A stretch of DNA of 60,819 bases from an uncultured Flavobacterium sp. (GCF_943913405.1 NZ_CALTYA010000023.1:1-60819), one strand, 5' to 3'. Positions 34,644 through 43,975 are shown, counted from the first letter of the stretch. The notes: generated by a model not told the origin, from the sequence alone. Numbers and translations are program-made.

Positions 34644-36104
34644 TTAAAATTGTCTTTTAAAATTCTCGAAACCTTTTTCAATTCCGTTAGATTCTATTTC
34701 ATTTAAAGCAAAAATTACAGCTTCCGTCAAACCATTAACTTGGTTCAAATCTTGGTCCCAAAATTCTGTATTTGCTAAAATTTCCTTCGTAACTTTTTCT
34801 GTATTATTTGAACTCCAAGCTGCTTTGAAAGTGTCTACAATTTCTTGATTATCTTTTATAGGAAGCGTTTTCCCGTTCCATTCTCCTTGGTAAAAACGAA
34901 TTGTACAGGCTAAAGAAAAAGTCAGATAAACTGGTAATTTTTGATTTAATTCTACGTATTTCAACAAACTCGGCAACACGCGAACTTTGAATTTTGAAAT
35001 AGAATTCAGCGCAATATCAGACAATTGATGTTTGATAAACGGATTTCTGAAACGGTCCAAAACTTCTTCTGCAAACTGATTCAATTCCGATTTATCCATA
35101 TCCAAAGTCGGATTGATTTCATCAAAAATCACTTTGTTCACAAAATCTCCAGTGAATTCATTATCAACACTTTCCTTCACAGTTTCATTTCCATATAAAA
35201 TCGAAAACGGAACTAAAGCCGTGTGCGCTCCATTTAAAATTCGCACTTTTCTGGTACGATAAGGTTGCATATCAGCAACGATTTTTACATCTAAATTCGT
35301 CTTGTCAAAAGGTAATTTCGCTTTCAATTTTTCATCGCCTTCAATTACCCAAAGAAAAAAAGGTTCAGCAGTAACAATCAGATTATCTTCAAAATCAATT
35401 TTGCTGTTGTATTCCTCAATTTCATTTCTCGGATAACCTGGAACGATTCTGTCTACCAATGTATTATGAAAAGTACAAGCATTTTCCATCCAATTTTTGA
35501 AACTTTCTTCTAAATTCCAAAGGTCAGCATATTGCAATAAAATAGCTTTCAACGTATCAGCATTATGATTAATCAATTCACATGGAATTATGGTCAAACC
35601 TTTAGAGTTATCTCCTTTAAAATGCTTAAAACGCTCATATAATAAAACCGCCAATCTCGCTGGAAAAGCCTTTGGTGGCGTCATTTCCATTGTGTCTGAA
35701 TCTATAAACTCAATTCCGGCTTCTGTAGTATTTGAAATTACAAATTCTAATTCTTCTTCTTTGGCCAAATCTAGAAATTTGTCGAATTCTGTATAAGGAT
35801 TTATTCCTTTTACAATATTCTCAATAACTTCAATTTCTTGGATTTTCTCGCCTTTTTTTATTCCGTTTAAAAATAGAGTGTACAATCCGTCTTGGTCATT
35901 AAGCATGTGAACTAAACCGTTCTCAAGTGGCTGTACAACTGCGATTCCGGCATTGAAATCTACTTTTTTATTTAGTACTTGGAAAGCATAATCTACGAAA
36001 GCTCGCAAAAAATTTCCTTCTCCAAATTGAACTACTTTTATAGGAAGTTTTACTTCTGACCCGATAGTTTCACGGCTTAATTTCTGTTTTATCTGATTTT
36101 CCAT
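34644..36104 (-). CDS. uxaB: Tagaturonate reductase (altronate oxidoreductase)
   Basis: A 486-residue member of the mannitol dehydrogenase superfamily. The NAD-binding N-terminus is VVQFGEGNFLRAFVDYAFQVL, and the catalytic-domain block RKVRILNGAHTALVPFSILYG carries the conserved N-G-A-H. ERFKHF, IIPCELINHNAD and RIVPGYPRNE are also family blocks. It reduces D-tagaturonate to D-altronate with NADH. It lies between exuT (3 bp) and uxaA (12 bp). Confidence 0.94.
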   Translation of the reverse strand: MENQIKQKLSRETIGSEVKLPIKVVQFGEGNFLRAFVDYAFQVLNKKVDFNAGIAVVQPLENGLVHMLNDQDGLYTLFLNGIKKGEKIQEIEVIENIVKGINPYTEFDKFLDLAKEEELEFVISNTTEAGIEFIDSDTMEMTPPKAFPARLAVLLYERFKHFKGDNSKGLTIIPCELINHNADTLKAILLQYADLWNLEESFKNWMENACTFHNTLVDRIVPGYPRNEIEEYNSKIDFEDNLIVTAEPFFLWVIEGDEKLKAKLPFDKTNLDVKIVADMQPYRTRKVRILNGAHTALVPFSILYGNETVKESVDNEFTGDFVNKVIFDEINPTLDMDKSELNQFAEEVLDRFRNPFIKHQLSDIALNSISKFKVRVLPSLLKYVELNQKLPVYLTFSLACTIRFYQGEWNGKTLPIKDNQEIVDTFKAAWSSNNTEKVTKEILANTEFWDQDLNQVNGLTEAVIFALNEIESNGIEKGFENFKRQF

Positions 36105-36107
36105 TTC

Positions 36108-37637
36108 TTAATTTTTGATAACTTTATAATTTGGGACCAACGATTTCATTACTGTCCAAGCGATTAGATACGCAACGGCGCAGATTGAAAAAATGATCAT
36201 ATATCCTTTGTCAATTCCATCAGAAATAACAACTCCCGTTTTCTCCAATTCTTCGAAGAAATTTTCCGGAAGACGCTGATCAATAAACTGTGGGAATTTC
36301 TCTAAAAATGGAACTCCGTCCACAGTCGTCCATGTTACATGCGCATAATCGAACAAAACGCCTGAACTTTTATTGATGATGAAAGAACCGATTCCTCCTG
36401 CCATTCCTCCGATTCCAGTGATAGTTGCTATCGCTCTTTTTGGAAACATATCTCCCACAGTTGAGAAAATATTCGCTGACCAAGCTTGATGCGCAGCACC
36501 TGCAATTCCGATGATTACAATTGGAATCCAATAACTGATTTCGCCTCCAAGCTGTGCCAATAAAACCAGCAATGGAAAAAATGCGAAAATCAACATGGCG
36601 CGCATTCTTCCTGCGTAAGGATTCATTCCTTTTTTATCTACAAAATACCTTGGCAACCAGCCTCCGATAATCGCTAAAAGTGTAATGGCATACAAAACCA
36701 CCAACGGAATTGAAGTTTGTGTGCCTGTCATTCCATAAACAGAACTCAAATAGGCCGGTGTCCAGAACAAATAAAACCACCAAACACCATCGGTCATGAA
36801 TTTTCCGAAAATAAAAGCCCACGTTTGTCTGTAGGTAAAACATTGTTTCAAAGTAAATTTTGTCTCTACTCCAGTTGTCGCATTTACGACAGAATCTTCT
36901 ATATCTTGCTGGATATAAGCTAGTTCTTCCGGATTTACTTTTGGGTGAACTTCAGGTTTTCTATAATAAAATATCCATAATCCCATCCAAACAAATCCTA
37001 AACCGCCAATAATAATAAAGGCCATTTCCCAACCCATTGCTTCTGCAATATATGGAATCGTAAGTGGCGCTGCTAAAGCTCCAACTGTTGCTCCAGCATT
37101 AAAAATACTGGTGGACAACGCTCTGTCTTTCTTTGGAAAATATTCTGCCGTTGCTTTGATTGATGCCGGAAAGTTGGCAGATTCTCCGACCGCCAATACA
37201 AATCGAGCAAAAATAAATAGCGTAACACTTGTGCTAATTACCAACGAAACATCGCTGATATTGCTGATGATTTCTTTTGATTCTCCAAAACCGATAAACC
37301 AATTTCCGGTCAGATATCCCGCTGTTGCAATACCGCAAAAAGCGTGTAAAATTGCTCCAATCGACCAAATGAAAATAGCCCAGAGAAACCCTTTTTTAGT
37401 ATCCATCCAATCCACAAATTTTCCTGCAAAAAGCATGCTTCCTGCGTAGAAAATTGAAAATAAGGCGGTTATATTTCCATAATCATTATTATTCCAATGA
37501 AATTCTGGCTGGATATAATCCTTCCATGTAAGGGAAAGCACTTGCCTATCCAAATAATTGATGGTCGTTGCAATAAAGAGCAATCCGCAGATGCTCCACC
37601 TGAAATTGGTAGCTTTTTTTGGTGTATCTAAATTCAT
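36108..37637 (-). CDS. exuT: Hexuronate MFS transporter
   Basis: A 509-residue 12-helix transporter of the anion:cation symporter branch of MFS. The N-terminal FRWSICGLLFIATTINYLDRQVLSLTW includes the N-Y-x-D-R signature of ExuT-type proteins. ARFVLAVGESANFPASIKATAEYFPKKDRALSTSIFNAGATVG is a second strong match. The last 60-70 residues before the final helix form an extended periplasmic loop. It should carry galacturonate or related uronates across the inner membrane. Its operon neighbours uxaB and eda support this substrate. Confidence 0.9.
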   Translation of the reverse strand: MNLDTPKKATNFRWSICGLLFIATTINYLDRQVLSLTWKDYIQPEFHWNNNDYGNITALFSIFYAGSMLFAGKFVDWMDTKKGFLWAIFIWSIGAILHAFCGIATAGYLTGNWFIGFGESKEIISNISDVSLVISTSVTLFIFARFVLAVGESANFPASIKATAEYFPKKDRALSTSIFNAGATVGALAAPLTIPYIAEAMGWEMAFIIIGGLGFVWMGLWIFYYRKPEVHPKVNPEELAYIQQDIEDSVVNATTGVETKFTLKQCFTYRQTWAFIFGKFMTDGVWWFYLFWTPAYLSSVYGMTGTQTSIPLVVLYAITLLAIIGGWLPRYFVDKKGMNPYAGRMRAMLIFAFFPLLVLLAQLGGEISYWIPIVIIGIAGAAHQAWSANIFSTVGDMFPKRAIATITGIGGMAGGIGSFIINKSSGVLFDYAHVTWTTVDGVPFLEKFPQFIDQRLPENFFEELEKTGVVISDGIDKGYMIIFSICAVAYLIAWTVMKSLVPNYKVIKN

Positions 37638-37678
37638 TATTCTGGAGGGTTTTGGTTGGTTTAGTTAATGAAATTCTA

Positions 37679-38347
37679 CTATTTTCTCACATTCTTTATA
37701 ATATCCAAAGCGTTTCTAGTTGCTGCAGTCAATTCAGAGAAATTCTTTTCCTTAACGACTTTATCGCTGATTAATTTGCTTCCCATTCCAACACAGACAA
37801 CGCCTGCGTCGAACCATTGTTTCAGGCTTTCTTCTGTTGGAGAAACACCACCTGTCGGCATAATTGATGTCCAAGGTTGCGGCGCCAAAACGCCTTTCAC
37901 GAATTGCGGTCCATACACATCTCCAGGAAATAATTTCACGATTTCACAGCCTAATTCTTCTGCTTTTGCAATTTCTGTCAAGGAACCGCAACCTGGCGAC
38001 CAAAGCACTTTTCTGCGATTGCAAACGATTGCGATGTCTTCCCTGAAAACAGGCGTAACGATGAAATTGGCGCCCATTTGCAAATACAATGAAGCTGCTG
38101 CAGCGTCAGTTACGGAACCTACACCTAAAATCATTTCTGGCATTTCTTTGATAGAAAATTTCATCAATCCTCTAAAAACTTCGTGCGCAAAATCACCTCT
38201 TGCCGTAAATTCAAAAAGGCGTGCGCCTCCGTCATAACAGGCTTTTACTATACTTTTGCACAATTCAACATCTTGGTTGTAAAACAACGGAACCATTCCG
38301 GTTTCCTTCATTTTTTGTGCGACTTCTATTCTTGTAAATTGTGCCAT
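37679..38347 (-). CDS. eda: 2-Keto-3-deoxy-6-phosphogluconate aldolase
   Basis: A 222-residue KHG/KDPG aldolase. LFEFTARGD holds the catalytic Glu position, NFIVTPVF the phosphate-binding strand, and EIVKLFPGDVYGPQFVKG the Schiff-base lysine. MPTGGVSPTEESLKQWFDAGVVCVGMGSKL closes the barrel. It splits KDPG to pyruvate and glyceraldehyde-3-phosphate, the final step of this pathway. It lies 11 bp after kdgK. Confidence 0.94.
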   Translation of the reverse strand: MAQFTRIEVAQKMKETGMVPLFYNQDVELCKSIVKACYDGGARLFEFTARGDFAHEVFRGLMKFSIKEMPEMILGVGSVTDAAAASLYLQMGANFIVTPVFREDIAIVCNRRKVLWSPGCGSLTEIAKAEELGCEIVKLFPGDVYGPQFVKGVLAPQPWTSIMPTGGVSPTEESLKQWFDAGVVCVGMGSKLISDKVVKEKNFSELTAATRNALDIIKNVRK

Positions 38348-38358
38348 TTATATTTTAA

Positions 38359-39381
38359 TTATCGAGAAACTTTTCCTGAAGAATCTCCATTTACTATATT
38401 TTCTATTTCTGATAATGTAGCCAAATTATAATCTCCTACAATTGTGTGTTTCAAGCAACAAGCGGCTACGGCAAAATCAATGTTTCGCTGCAAATTTTCT
38501 GGAGTTGAAATTAAGCTGTAAACCAAGCCACCCATGAAGGCATCGCCCGTTCCCACTCGATCTACAACCGGAGTTACCTCTTTCACGGCTGCTTTATAAA
38601 TGGAATTCCCATCGTATAAAATTCCGCCAATTCTTTGATGCGAAGCACTTACCGAATAACGCAAAGTCGTTGCAGCAATCTTTAAATTCGGACATTTTTC
38701 AAATAGTTTTGAATAAAATCCTTTTAAAGCAATTTCATCTGTATAATCTGGATCTACTTTTTCCATTCCCAACATGAAATTAGCCGTGTCGATATCGCCT
38801 AAAATCACATTGCAATAGCTTAACATTTCTGGCATTACTTCACTTGGCTGCTTGCCGTATTTCCATAATTTTGAACGGTAATTCAAATCACAGGAAATTG
38901 TCAAACCTAATTTATGTGCGGTTTTTATTGCAATTAAACATTCTTCCGCAGCATTTTCAGAAATTGCAGCAGTGATGCCGCTGAAATGAAACCACGTTTT
39001 TCCTTCGAAGATTTTCTCCCAGTTGAAAGCGCCTTTTTCAATCGATGCGATGGCACTGTTCGAACGGTCGTAAACCACGTTGCTTCCTCGATTTCCTGAA
39101 CCTGTTTCTAAGAAATAAATTCCCAAACGATCGCCGCCAAAAATTACATTATTGGTATTGACTTTCATCTTTCGCATTTCTTTCAAAGCGCATTCTCCAA
39201 TTTCATTTTCTGGCAGACGCGTTACAAATTCGGCGTCGATTCCGTAATTTGCAAGCGAAACGGCTACATTAAATTCGCCACCGCCATAGGTTGCAGAAAA
39301 GTTCTTCGATTGTGAGAAACGCAGGTATTTTTCCGTCGAAAGACGAAGCATTATTTCTCCGAAAGTAACTACTTTACTCAT
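38359..39381 (-). CDS. kdgK: 2-Keto-3-deoxygluconate kinase (PfkB family)
   Basis: A 340-residue sugar kinase. VVTFGEIMLRLS at the N-terminus, YGGGEFNVAVSLANYG, and the C-terminal anion-hole motif DRVGTGDAFMGGLVYSL (catalytic Asp in GTGD) are standard for PfkB kinases of the KdgK group. It phosphorylates KDG to KDPG. Its place next to eda, uxaC and kduD fixes the substrate. It lies 15 bp after kdgF. Confidence 0.93.
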   Translation of the reverse strand: MSKVVTFGEIMLRLSTEKYLRFSQSKNFSATYGGGEFNVAVSLANYGIDAEFVTRLPENEIGECALKEMRKMKVNTNNVIFGGDRLGIYFLETGSGNRGSNVVYDRSNSAIASIEKGAFNWEKIFEGKTWFHFSGITAAISENAAEECLIAIKTAHKLGLTISCDLNYRSKLWKYGKQPSEVMPEMLSYCNVILGDIDTANFMLGMEKVDPDYTDEIALKGFYSKLFEKCPNLKIAATTLRYSVSASHQRIGGILYDGNSIYKAAVKEVTPVVDRVGTGDAFMGGLVYSLISTPENLQRNIDFAVAACCLKHTIVGDYNLATLSEIENIVNGDSSGKVSR

Positions 39382-39396
39382 TATTTTTATGCTGTA

Positions 39397-39747
39397 TTAT
39401 TTTATAAAATCATCTCGCATCGGACTAAAAACATCCACCAGCAAACCATCTTCTAGACAAACCACGCCATGTTCTACGTTGGAAGGAATAAAAAACGAAT
39501 CTCCTTTTTTCAAGATTTTCTTCGTATTTCCAATAGAAACTTCAAATTTTCCTTCGGCAATGTGCGTGACCTGAATGTGAATGTGGTGGTGCAAATAACC
39601 AATCCCGCCTTTTTTAAAACGTACGTTGACCATCATTACAGAATCATCATAACCTACAATTTGACGGTCGATAAATTCATCGATTTTTTCCCAACCAATA
39701 GTATCATTTTCAAAGAAAATCGTCTGTTTGGATTGCTTGTCGTCCAT
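39397..39747 (-). CDS. kdgF: KdgF-type cupin, unsaturated uronate linearisation
   Basis: A 116-residue single cupin. The metal-binding motif is GYLHHHIHIQVTHIAEGKFEV (His residues near 53-60), with FFIPSNVEHGVVC as the second cupin block. KdgF proteins convert 4,5-unsaturated galacturonate to the open-chain 4-deoxy-5-keto uronate, the substrate of KduI. The length and operon position (between uxaC and kdgK) fit well. A generic cupin is the alternative. Confidence 0.85.
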   Translation of the reverse strand: MDDKQSKQTIFFENDTIGWEKIDEFIDRQIVGYDDSVMMVNVRFKKGGIGYLHHHIHIQVTHIAEGKFEVSIGNTKKILKKGDSFFIPSNVEHGVVCLEDGLLVDVFSPMRDDFIK

Positions 39748-39753
39748 CAGAAA

Positions 39754-41154
39754 TTAAAATTTGAAATATTCTTTTGCATTGTTATAGCTGATGTCAGAAA
39801 CCATTTTTCCGATCCATTCCATATCGTTTGGCAATTCGCCACGCTTGATTTCATCTCCCAAAAGATTGCACAAAACGCGTCTGAAATATTCGTGTCTTGG
39901 AAACGACAAAAAGCTTCTTGAATCGGTCAACATTCCTATGAAACAACTGATCAATCCCATATTTGACAGGGCATTCATCTGTTTTGTCATTCCGTCTTTT
40001 TGGTCTAAAAACCACCAACCAGATCCAAATTGTACTTTTCCTTTGATGCTTCCATCGTTGAAATTTCCAATCATTGTAGCCATTACTTCGTTATCCGCTG
40101 GATTTAAGTTGTAAATGATTGTTTTTGTCAATTTATCTTTGGTATCCAAAGCATTTAAAAATGCAGACAAATTCTTCGCTTGAGAAAAATCTCCGATAGA
40201 ATCCCAACCTGTATCTGGACCTAAAATGCTGTGCATTCTGGCGTTGTTGTTACGCAAAGCTCCTAAGTGAAATTGTTGCACCCAACCAAATTGATGATAA
40301 GATTCTGATAAAAACAACAAAATCGCACTTTGAAATTTTAAAGCTTCTAAAGGCGTAATTCCTTCTTTTTTTCTTTTTCTTTCAAAAATGGATTTGATTT
40401 CGCTTTCTGTAAAATCTTCGAAATAAATCTGGTCTAAACCGTGATCAGAAAGCTTGCAACCATTTTCATTGAAATATTCTATTCTTTTTGAAAGCGCTTG
40501 ACGCAAATCATCATAGGTATTTATTTCAATATCAGCTACTTTAGCCAATGAATCAATATATTCATTATACGTTTCGCTAGAAATCAAAATCGCTTTATCA
40601 GGACGAAAAGCCGTGCTTACTTTTACCGAAAAGTCACTATTTTTAAGTGCTTGATGGTACTCTAAATTATCTGTCGGGTCTTCGGTAGTACAAACCACTT
40701 CGGCGTTTGCTTTTTTCAATAAATTCTGGCAAGAATATTCAGCCGTGCTTAATTTTTGAGAAGTTTCTTCGTAAATTCCTTCTGCTGATTTCTCATTCAA
40801 CAATTCGTGAATGTCAAAATAACGCGCCAATTCCAAGTGCGTCCAATGGTATAAAGGATTTCGCATGGTGTACGGAACCGTTTTTCCCCATTGCAAAAAC
40901 TTGTCTTTATCAGAAGCATCGCCTGTGATAAATTTTTCGTTTACGCCAAGCGTTCGCATCGCTCTCCATTTGTAATGGTCGCCGTTGATCCAAACATCTG
41001 TAATATTTTTAAAAATGTTATTTTCAGCAATTAACTTTGGAGATAAATGATTGTGATAATCTATAATAGGCTGATTTTCAGAATAGTTGTGATACAATTC
41101 TTCAGCATATTTATTTTCTAATAAAAAATTGTCGTGGATAAATGTCGTACTCAT
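39754..41154 (-). CDS. uxaC: Glucuronate/galacturonate isomerase
   Basis: A 466-residue amidohydrolase-superfamily isomerase. IDYHNHLSPKLIAENN has the metal-binding H-x-H, and KWRAMRTLGVNEKFITGDASDKDKF, CTTEDPTDNLEYH and FLSFPRHEYFRRVLCNLLG are UxaC hallmarks. It converts D-galacturonate to D-tagaturonate (and glucuronate to fructuronate). It lies 10 bp after kduD and 6 bp before kdgF. Full length. Confidence 0.95.
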   Translation of the reverse strand: MSTTFIHDNFLLENKYAEELYHNYSENQPIIDYHNHLSPKLIAENNIFKNITDVWINGDHYKWRAMRTLGVNEKFITGDASDKDKFLQWGKTVPYTMRNPLYHWTHLELARYFDIHELLNEKSAEGIYEETSQKLSTAEYSCQNLLKKANAEVVCTTEDPTDNLEYHQALKNSDFSVKVSTAFRPDKAILISSETYNEYIDSLAKVADIEINTYDDLRQALSKRIEYFNENGCKLSDHGLDQIYFEDFTESEIKSIFERKRKKEGITPLEALKFQSAILLFLSESYHQFGWVQQFHLGALRNNNARMHSILGPDTGWDSIGDFSQAKNLSAFLNALDTKDKLTKTIIYNLNPADNEVMATMIGNFNDGSIKGKVQFGSGWWFLDQKDGMTKQMNALSNMGLISCFIGMLTDSRSFLSFPRHEYFRRVLCNLLGDEIKRGELPNDMEWIGKMVSDISYNNAKEYFKF

Positions 41155-41164
41155 TTTTATACTT

Positions 41165-41950
41165 TTATTCTTCGTTTGAAGGTTTCCCGATGGTGGCTAA
41201 AATTCCTCCATCGACATAAATTATTTGTCCGTTTACAAAATCACTTGCTTTTGAAGCCAAGAAAACTGCGGTTCCAGCCAAATCTTCAGGATTTCCCCAG
41301 CGTGCGGCAGGCGTCCTGCTGATGATAAATTCGTTGAAAGGATGTCCGTCAATTCTAATGGGTTCTGTCTGAGAAGTTGCAAAATAACCAGGCCCAATTC
41401 CGTTAACTTGGATATTGTGCTTTGCCCATTCGGTCGCCAGATTTTTAGTCAGCATTTTCAAGCCTCCTTTTGCAGCTGCATAAGCAGAAACGCTGTTTCT
41501 TCCTAATTCGCTCATCATGGAGCAAATATTGATTATCTTTCCTTCTTTACGTTCAATCATTTGTTTTGCAACTAATTGTGACATAATAAAAGGCCCTACT
41601 AAATCTACATCGATCACTTTTCTGAAATCTGAAACTGGCATTGTGATTGCCAATTCTCTCTTGATAATTCCAGCATTGTTTACTAAAATATGAATGTCGC
41701 CAACTTCGTTGATAATTTTTTCCACGTTTTCTGCAGCTGCTTTTTCATCGGTTACATCAAATAAATAGCCTTTTGCTTGGTATCCTTTTGAAGTATAGTA
41801 AGAAATGGCTTCCTCCATTTTAGAAGGCGTCGTTCCTGTGATGACTAATTGTGCTCCAGCAATTGCCAAACCTTCGGCGATTGCCATCCCTAAACCGTGC
41901 GTTCCGCCAGTAATTAGGGCAATTTTATTGGATAAATTGAATAATTTCAT
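41165..41950 (-). CDS. kduD: 2-Deoxy-3-ketogluconate-type SDR dehydrogenase
   Basis: A 261-residue short-chain dehydrogenase. The start at 41950 (MKLFNLSNKIALITGG) is chosen because the longer frame from 41977 would overlap kduI. TGGTHGLGMAIAEG is the NAD(P)-binding T-G-x-x-x-G-x-G, NNAG is present, and the catalytic pair is YAAAK in SVSAYAAAKGG. KduD reduces 2,5-diketo-3-deoxygluconate to KDG. It lies 2 bp after kduI, which supports the assignment over a generic SDR. Confidence 0.9.
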   Translation of the reverse strand: MKLFNLSNKIALITGGTHGLGMAIAEGLAIAGAQLVITGTTPSKMEEAISYYTSKGYQAKGYLFDVTDEKAAAENVEKIINEVGDIHILVNNAGIIKRELAITMPVSDFRKVIDVDLVGPFIMSQLVAKQMIERKEGKIINICSMMSELGRNSVSAYAAAKGGLKMLTKNLATEWAKHNIQVNGIGPGYFATSQTEPIRIDGHPFNEFIISRTPAARWGNPEDLAGTAVFLASKASDFVNGQIIYVDGGILATIGKPSNEE

Positions 41951-41952
41951 AG

Positions 41953-42789
41953 TTATCTTAGTTCGTTTGGAGGACAAATATCCATGTCGCTGTAATCTAA
42001 ATTTTCACCTGCCATTCCCCAAATAAAGGAATAGTTTGATGTTCCAGCTCCTGAGTGAATTGACCATTCTGGAGATAAAACGGCTTGGTGATTTTGCATA
42101 AAAATATGTCTAGTATTTTGCGGTTCGCCCATGAAATGGCAAATCGTTTGTCCTTCTTCTAAATCAAAATAGAAATACGCTTCCATTCTTCTGTTGTGCG
42201 TGTGCGATGGCATTGTATTCCAAATATTGCCTGTCAAAAGTTCTGTAAGTCCCATTTGCAATTGGCAAGTTTGGACAACACTGTTTACAATCAACTTATT
42301 GATAATTCTTTTGTTAGCGTATTTTTCTTCTCCCAAATGAACAATCTCAGCATTTTCTTTCGTCACTTTTTTATTTGGGAAATGAGAATGTGCAGGTGCA
42401 GAATTGATATAAAACAAAGCTGGATTTTCTTCTGAACTTGAAAAAATTACTTCTTTTGCACCGCTTCCTATATATAAAGCTTCCTTTTTACTTAATTCGA
42501 AAATTTCTCCGTCAATGCTCACTGTTCCTTTTCCGCCGACGTTTATAATTCCTAATTCCCTTCTGTCTAAGAAATTCTCTGATTTCAAATATGGAATTGT
42601 TTCTAATTTCAATTTGTCTTTAACCGGCATAACTCCGCCAACAATATAGCGGTCATACATAGAATAAATCAAATTAATATCTTCTGGAGTAAATAGATTT
42701 TCAATTAAAAATTGTTCTCTAATCTTTTGGGTATCATACGCTACAAAGTCAAAAGGATTTGTAGCATAACGGAAACTAAAATTTATCAT
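41953..42789 (-). CDS. kduI: 5-Keto-4-deoxyuronate isomerase
   Basis: A 278-residue double-cupin enzyme. LYSMYDRYIVGGVMP, LGIINVGGKGTVSIDG, and the metal-binding WNTMPSHTHNRRMEAYFYFDL are diagnostic of KduI. QTICHFMGEPQNTRHIFM and WSIHSGAGTSNYSFIWGMAGEN follow as expected. It isomerises 4-deoxy-5-keto-uronate to 2,5-diketo-3-deoxygluconate. It is the first gene of the uronate operon, 14 bp from the operator at 42804. Confidence 0.96.
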   Translation of the reverse strand: MINFSFRYATNPFDFVAYDTQKIREQFLIENLFTPEDINLIYSMYDRYIVGGVMPVKDKLKLETIPYLKSENFLDRRELGIINVGGKGTVSIDGEIFELSKKEALYIGSGAKEVIFSSSEENPALFYINSAPAHSHFPNKKVTKENAEIVHLGEEKYANKRIINKLIVNSVVQTCQLQMGLTELLTGNIWNTMPSHTHNRRMEAYFYFDLEEGQTICHFMGEPQNTRHIFMQNHQAVLSPEWSIHSGAGTSNYSFIWGMAGENLDYSDMDICPPNELR

Positions 42790-42803
42790 GATGTAATATT
42801 ATT

Positions 42804-42824
42804 GTAATCGATTACACAAATGTA
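42804..42824 (-). promoter_or_regulatory. LacI-type operator plus -7 box of uronate operon
   Basis: GTAATCGATTAC (42804-42815) lies 1 nt downstream of a perfect minus-strand TACATTTG (42824-42817). No TTG is present at 19 bp; the nearest is 14 bp upstream of the -7 box. It controls kduI through uxaA. The rest of 42825-43021 is AT-rich with no gene seen. Confidence 0.82.
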
Positions 42825-43021
42825 ATATATTTTTTTTACAAAACTATATTATGCGTAATTTTTATAGCAAAAAAATAAAGAATGTGGAAAAAAAGGATTT
42901 GAATTTAATAAATAACACGGTTATAAGTAAGATTATAGTATCATTTATTCTTAAATAGTATTAATTTTAAGAATCATTCTTATTTAAATATAGTAATTTA
43001 CATTTAATCATAGGCAATAAA

Positions 43022-43070
43022 CAAAAATCCTGCTCTAAAAACATTTATAATTTTTAGAGCAGGATTTTTG
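43022..43070. terminator. Strong terminator after AraC gene
   Basis: A perfect 20-bp stem (43022-43041 with 43051-43070; core CCTGCTCTAAAAA) with a 9-nt loop. The stem begins and ends in A/T runs, so it can act on either strand. It lies 17 bp after the AraC stop codon and insulates the kduI promoter. Confidence 0.92.
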
Positions 43071-43087
43071 ATATTTTGTAAGCAAAT

Positions 43088-43975
43088 CTAATTCAAATGC
43101 ATCTTTTTGAATTCAATTGGCGTAAATCCCGTTTGCTTTTTAAATAATCTAGTAAAGTAAGAAGTACTTTCAAAACCCAGACTGTAAGCTATTTGGGCAA
43201 CATCGCCTTCATTCAATTGCAAAAGATTTTTTGCTTCCGAAATAAGTGACATGTGTATCAATTCTATTGCCGTTTTGCCAGTTTCTTGCTTTAGCAGATC
43301 GCTCATATAGCGAGGAGAAAGAAAAAGTTTCGCAGCCATTTTATTTACAGAAGGAAGTCCTTTATGCAAACTTCCATCCTTAAAATATGATTGCAAAGCT
43401 TCATTAAATTTAGTCACCGTCTTGCCTGAAAGATGGGCGCGGTTGATAAATTGCCTCTTATAATAGCGCTGTGCATATTTTAGAATCGAAGCAATATGGT
43501 TCAGAATAATTTCTCTACTATATTCATCTTGATTAGTATTGTATTCTGTTGCAATTTTATCATGCAATTCCCAGATAATTTCTTCTTCTTTTGGCGAAAG
43601 ATGCAGCGCTTCGTTCACTTCATAATCGAAATAGCCATAATTTTGAATCGTTTGGTGCAATTCATCTCCGTTAAAATAATCTTCATGGATCAAAATCATA
43701 AAGCCTTTTTCTTCCAATTCCAGATTTTTCATCTCAATAATCTGCCTTGGCTTTACAAATAACAAAGAGCCGTTGCTGTGATCATAAGTAGTTCGTCCAT
43801 ACATGATGACACCTGATTTTAGCTTTTTAAACCCAATCATATAACAGTCACTCGTAAATTCACGGTCGCCAAAAGGACATCCAGACTGGCAACCGATGAT
43901 GCTGAAAAGCGGGTGTTCTGGCGAATTCCAACCATTTCCCAAGTGCAATTCACTTAGCGTTTTATAATGTTTCAT
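43088..43975 (-). CDS. AraC family transcriptional regulator
   Basis: A 295-residue regulator. The N-terminal half is a cupin-like sensor (GVIMYGRTTYDHSNGSLLFVKP) with an unusual Cys-rich start (IGCQSGCPFGDREFTSDC). The C-terminal double HTH reads MAAKLFLSPRYMSDLLKQETGK and DVAQIAYSLGFESTSYFTRLF, closing with TGFTPIEFKK. It lies 59 bp after the SDR remnant and may once have regulated it; AraC regulators beside small SDRs are frequent in Bacteroidota. Its present target is unknown. Confidence 0.87.
   Translation of the reverse strand: MKHYKTLSELHLGNGWNSPEHPLFSIIGCQSGCPFGDREFTSDCYMIGFKKLKSGVIMYGRTTYDHSNGSLLFVKPRQIIEMKNLELEEKGFMILIHEDYFNGDELHQTIQNYGYFDYEVNEALHLSPKEEEIIWELHDKIATEYNTNQDEYSREIILNHIASILKYAQRYYKRQFINRAHLSGKTVTKFNEALQSYFKDGSLHKGLPSVNKMAAKLFLSPRYMSDLLKQETGKTAIELIHMSLISEAKNLLQLNEGDVAQIAYSLGFESTSYFTRLFKKQTGFTPIEFKKMHLN

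Noticed and set aside
37668..38237. 189-codon open frame antisense to eda
   Set aside because: It mirrors the codon pattern of the well-supported aldolase gene and shows no domain, signal or spacing of its own.
39469..39921. 150-codon open frame antisense to kdgF and uxaC
   Set aside because: Phe-rich shadow frame crossing two real genes; no recognisable protein features.
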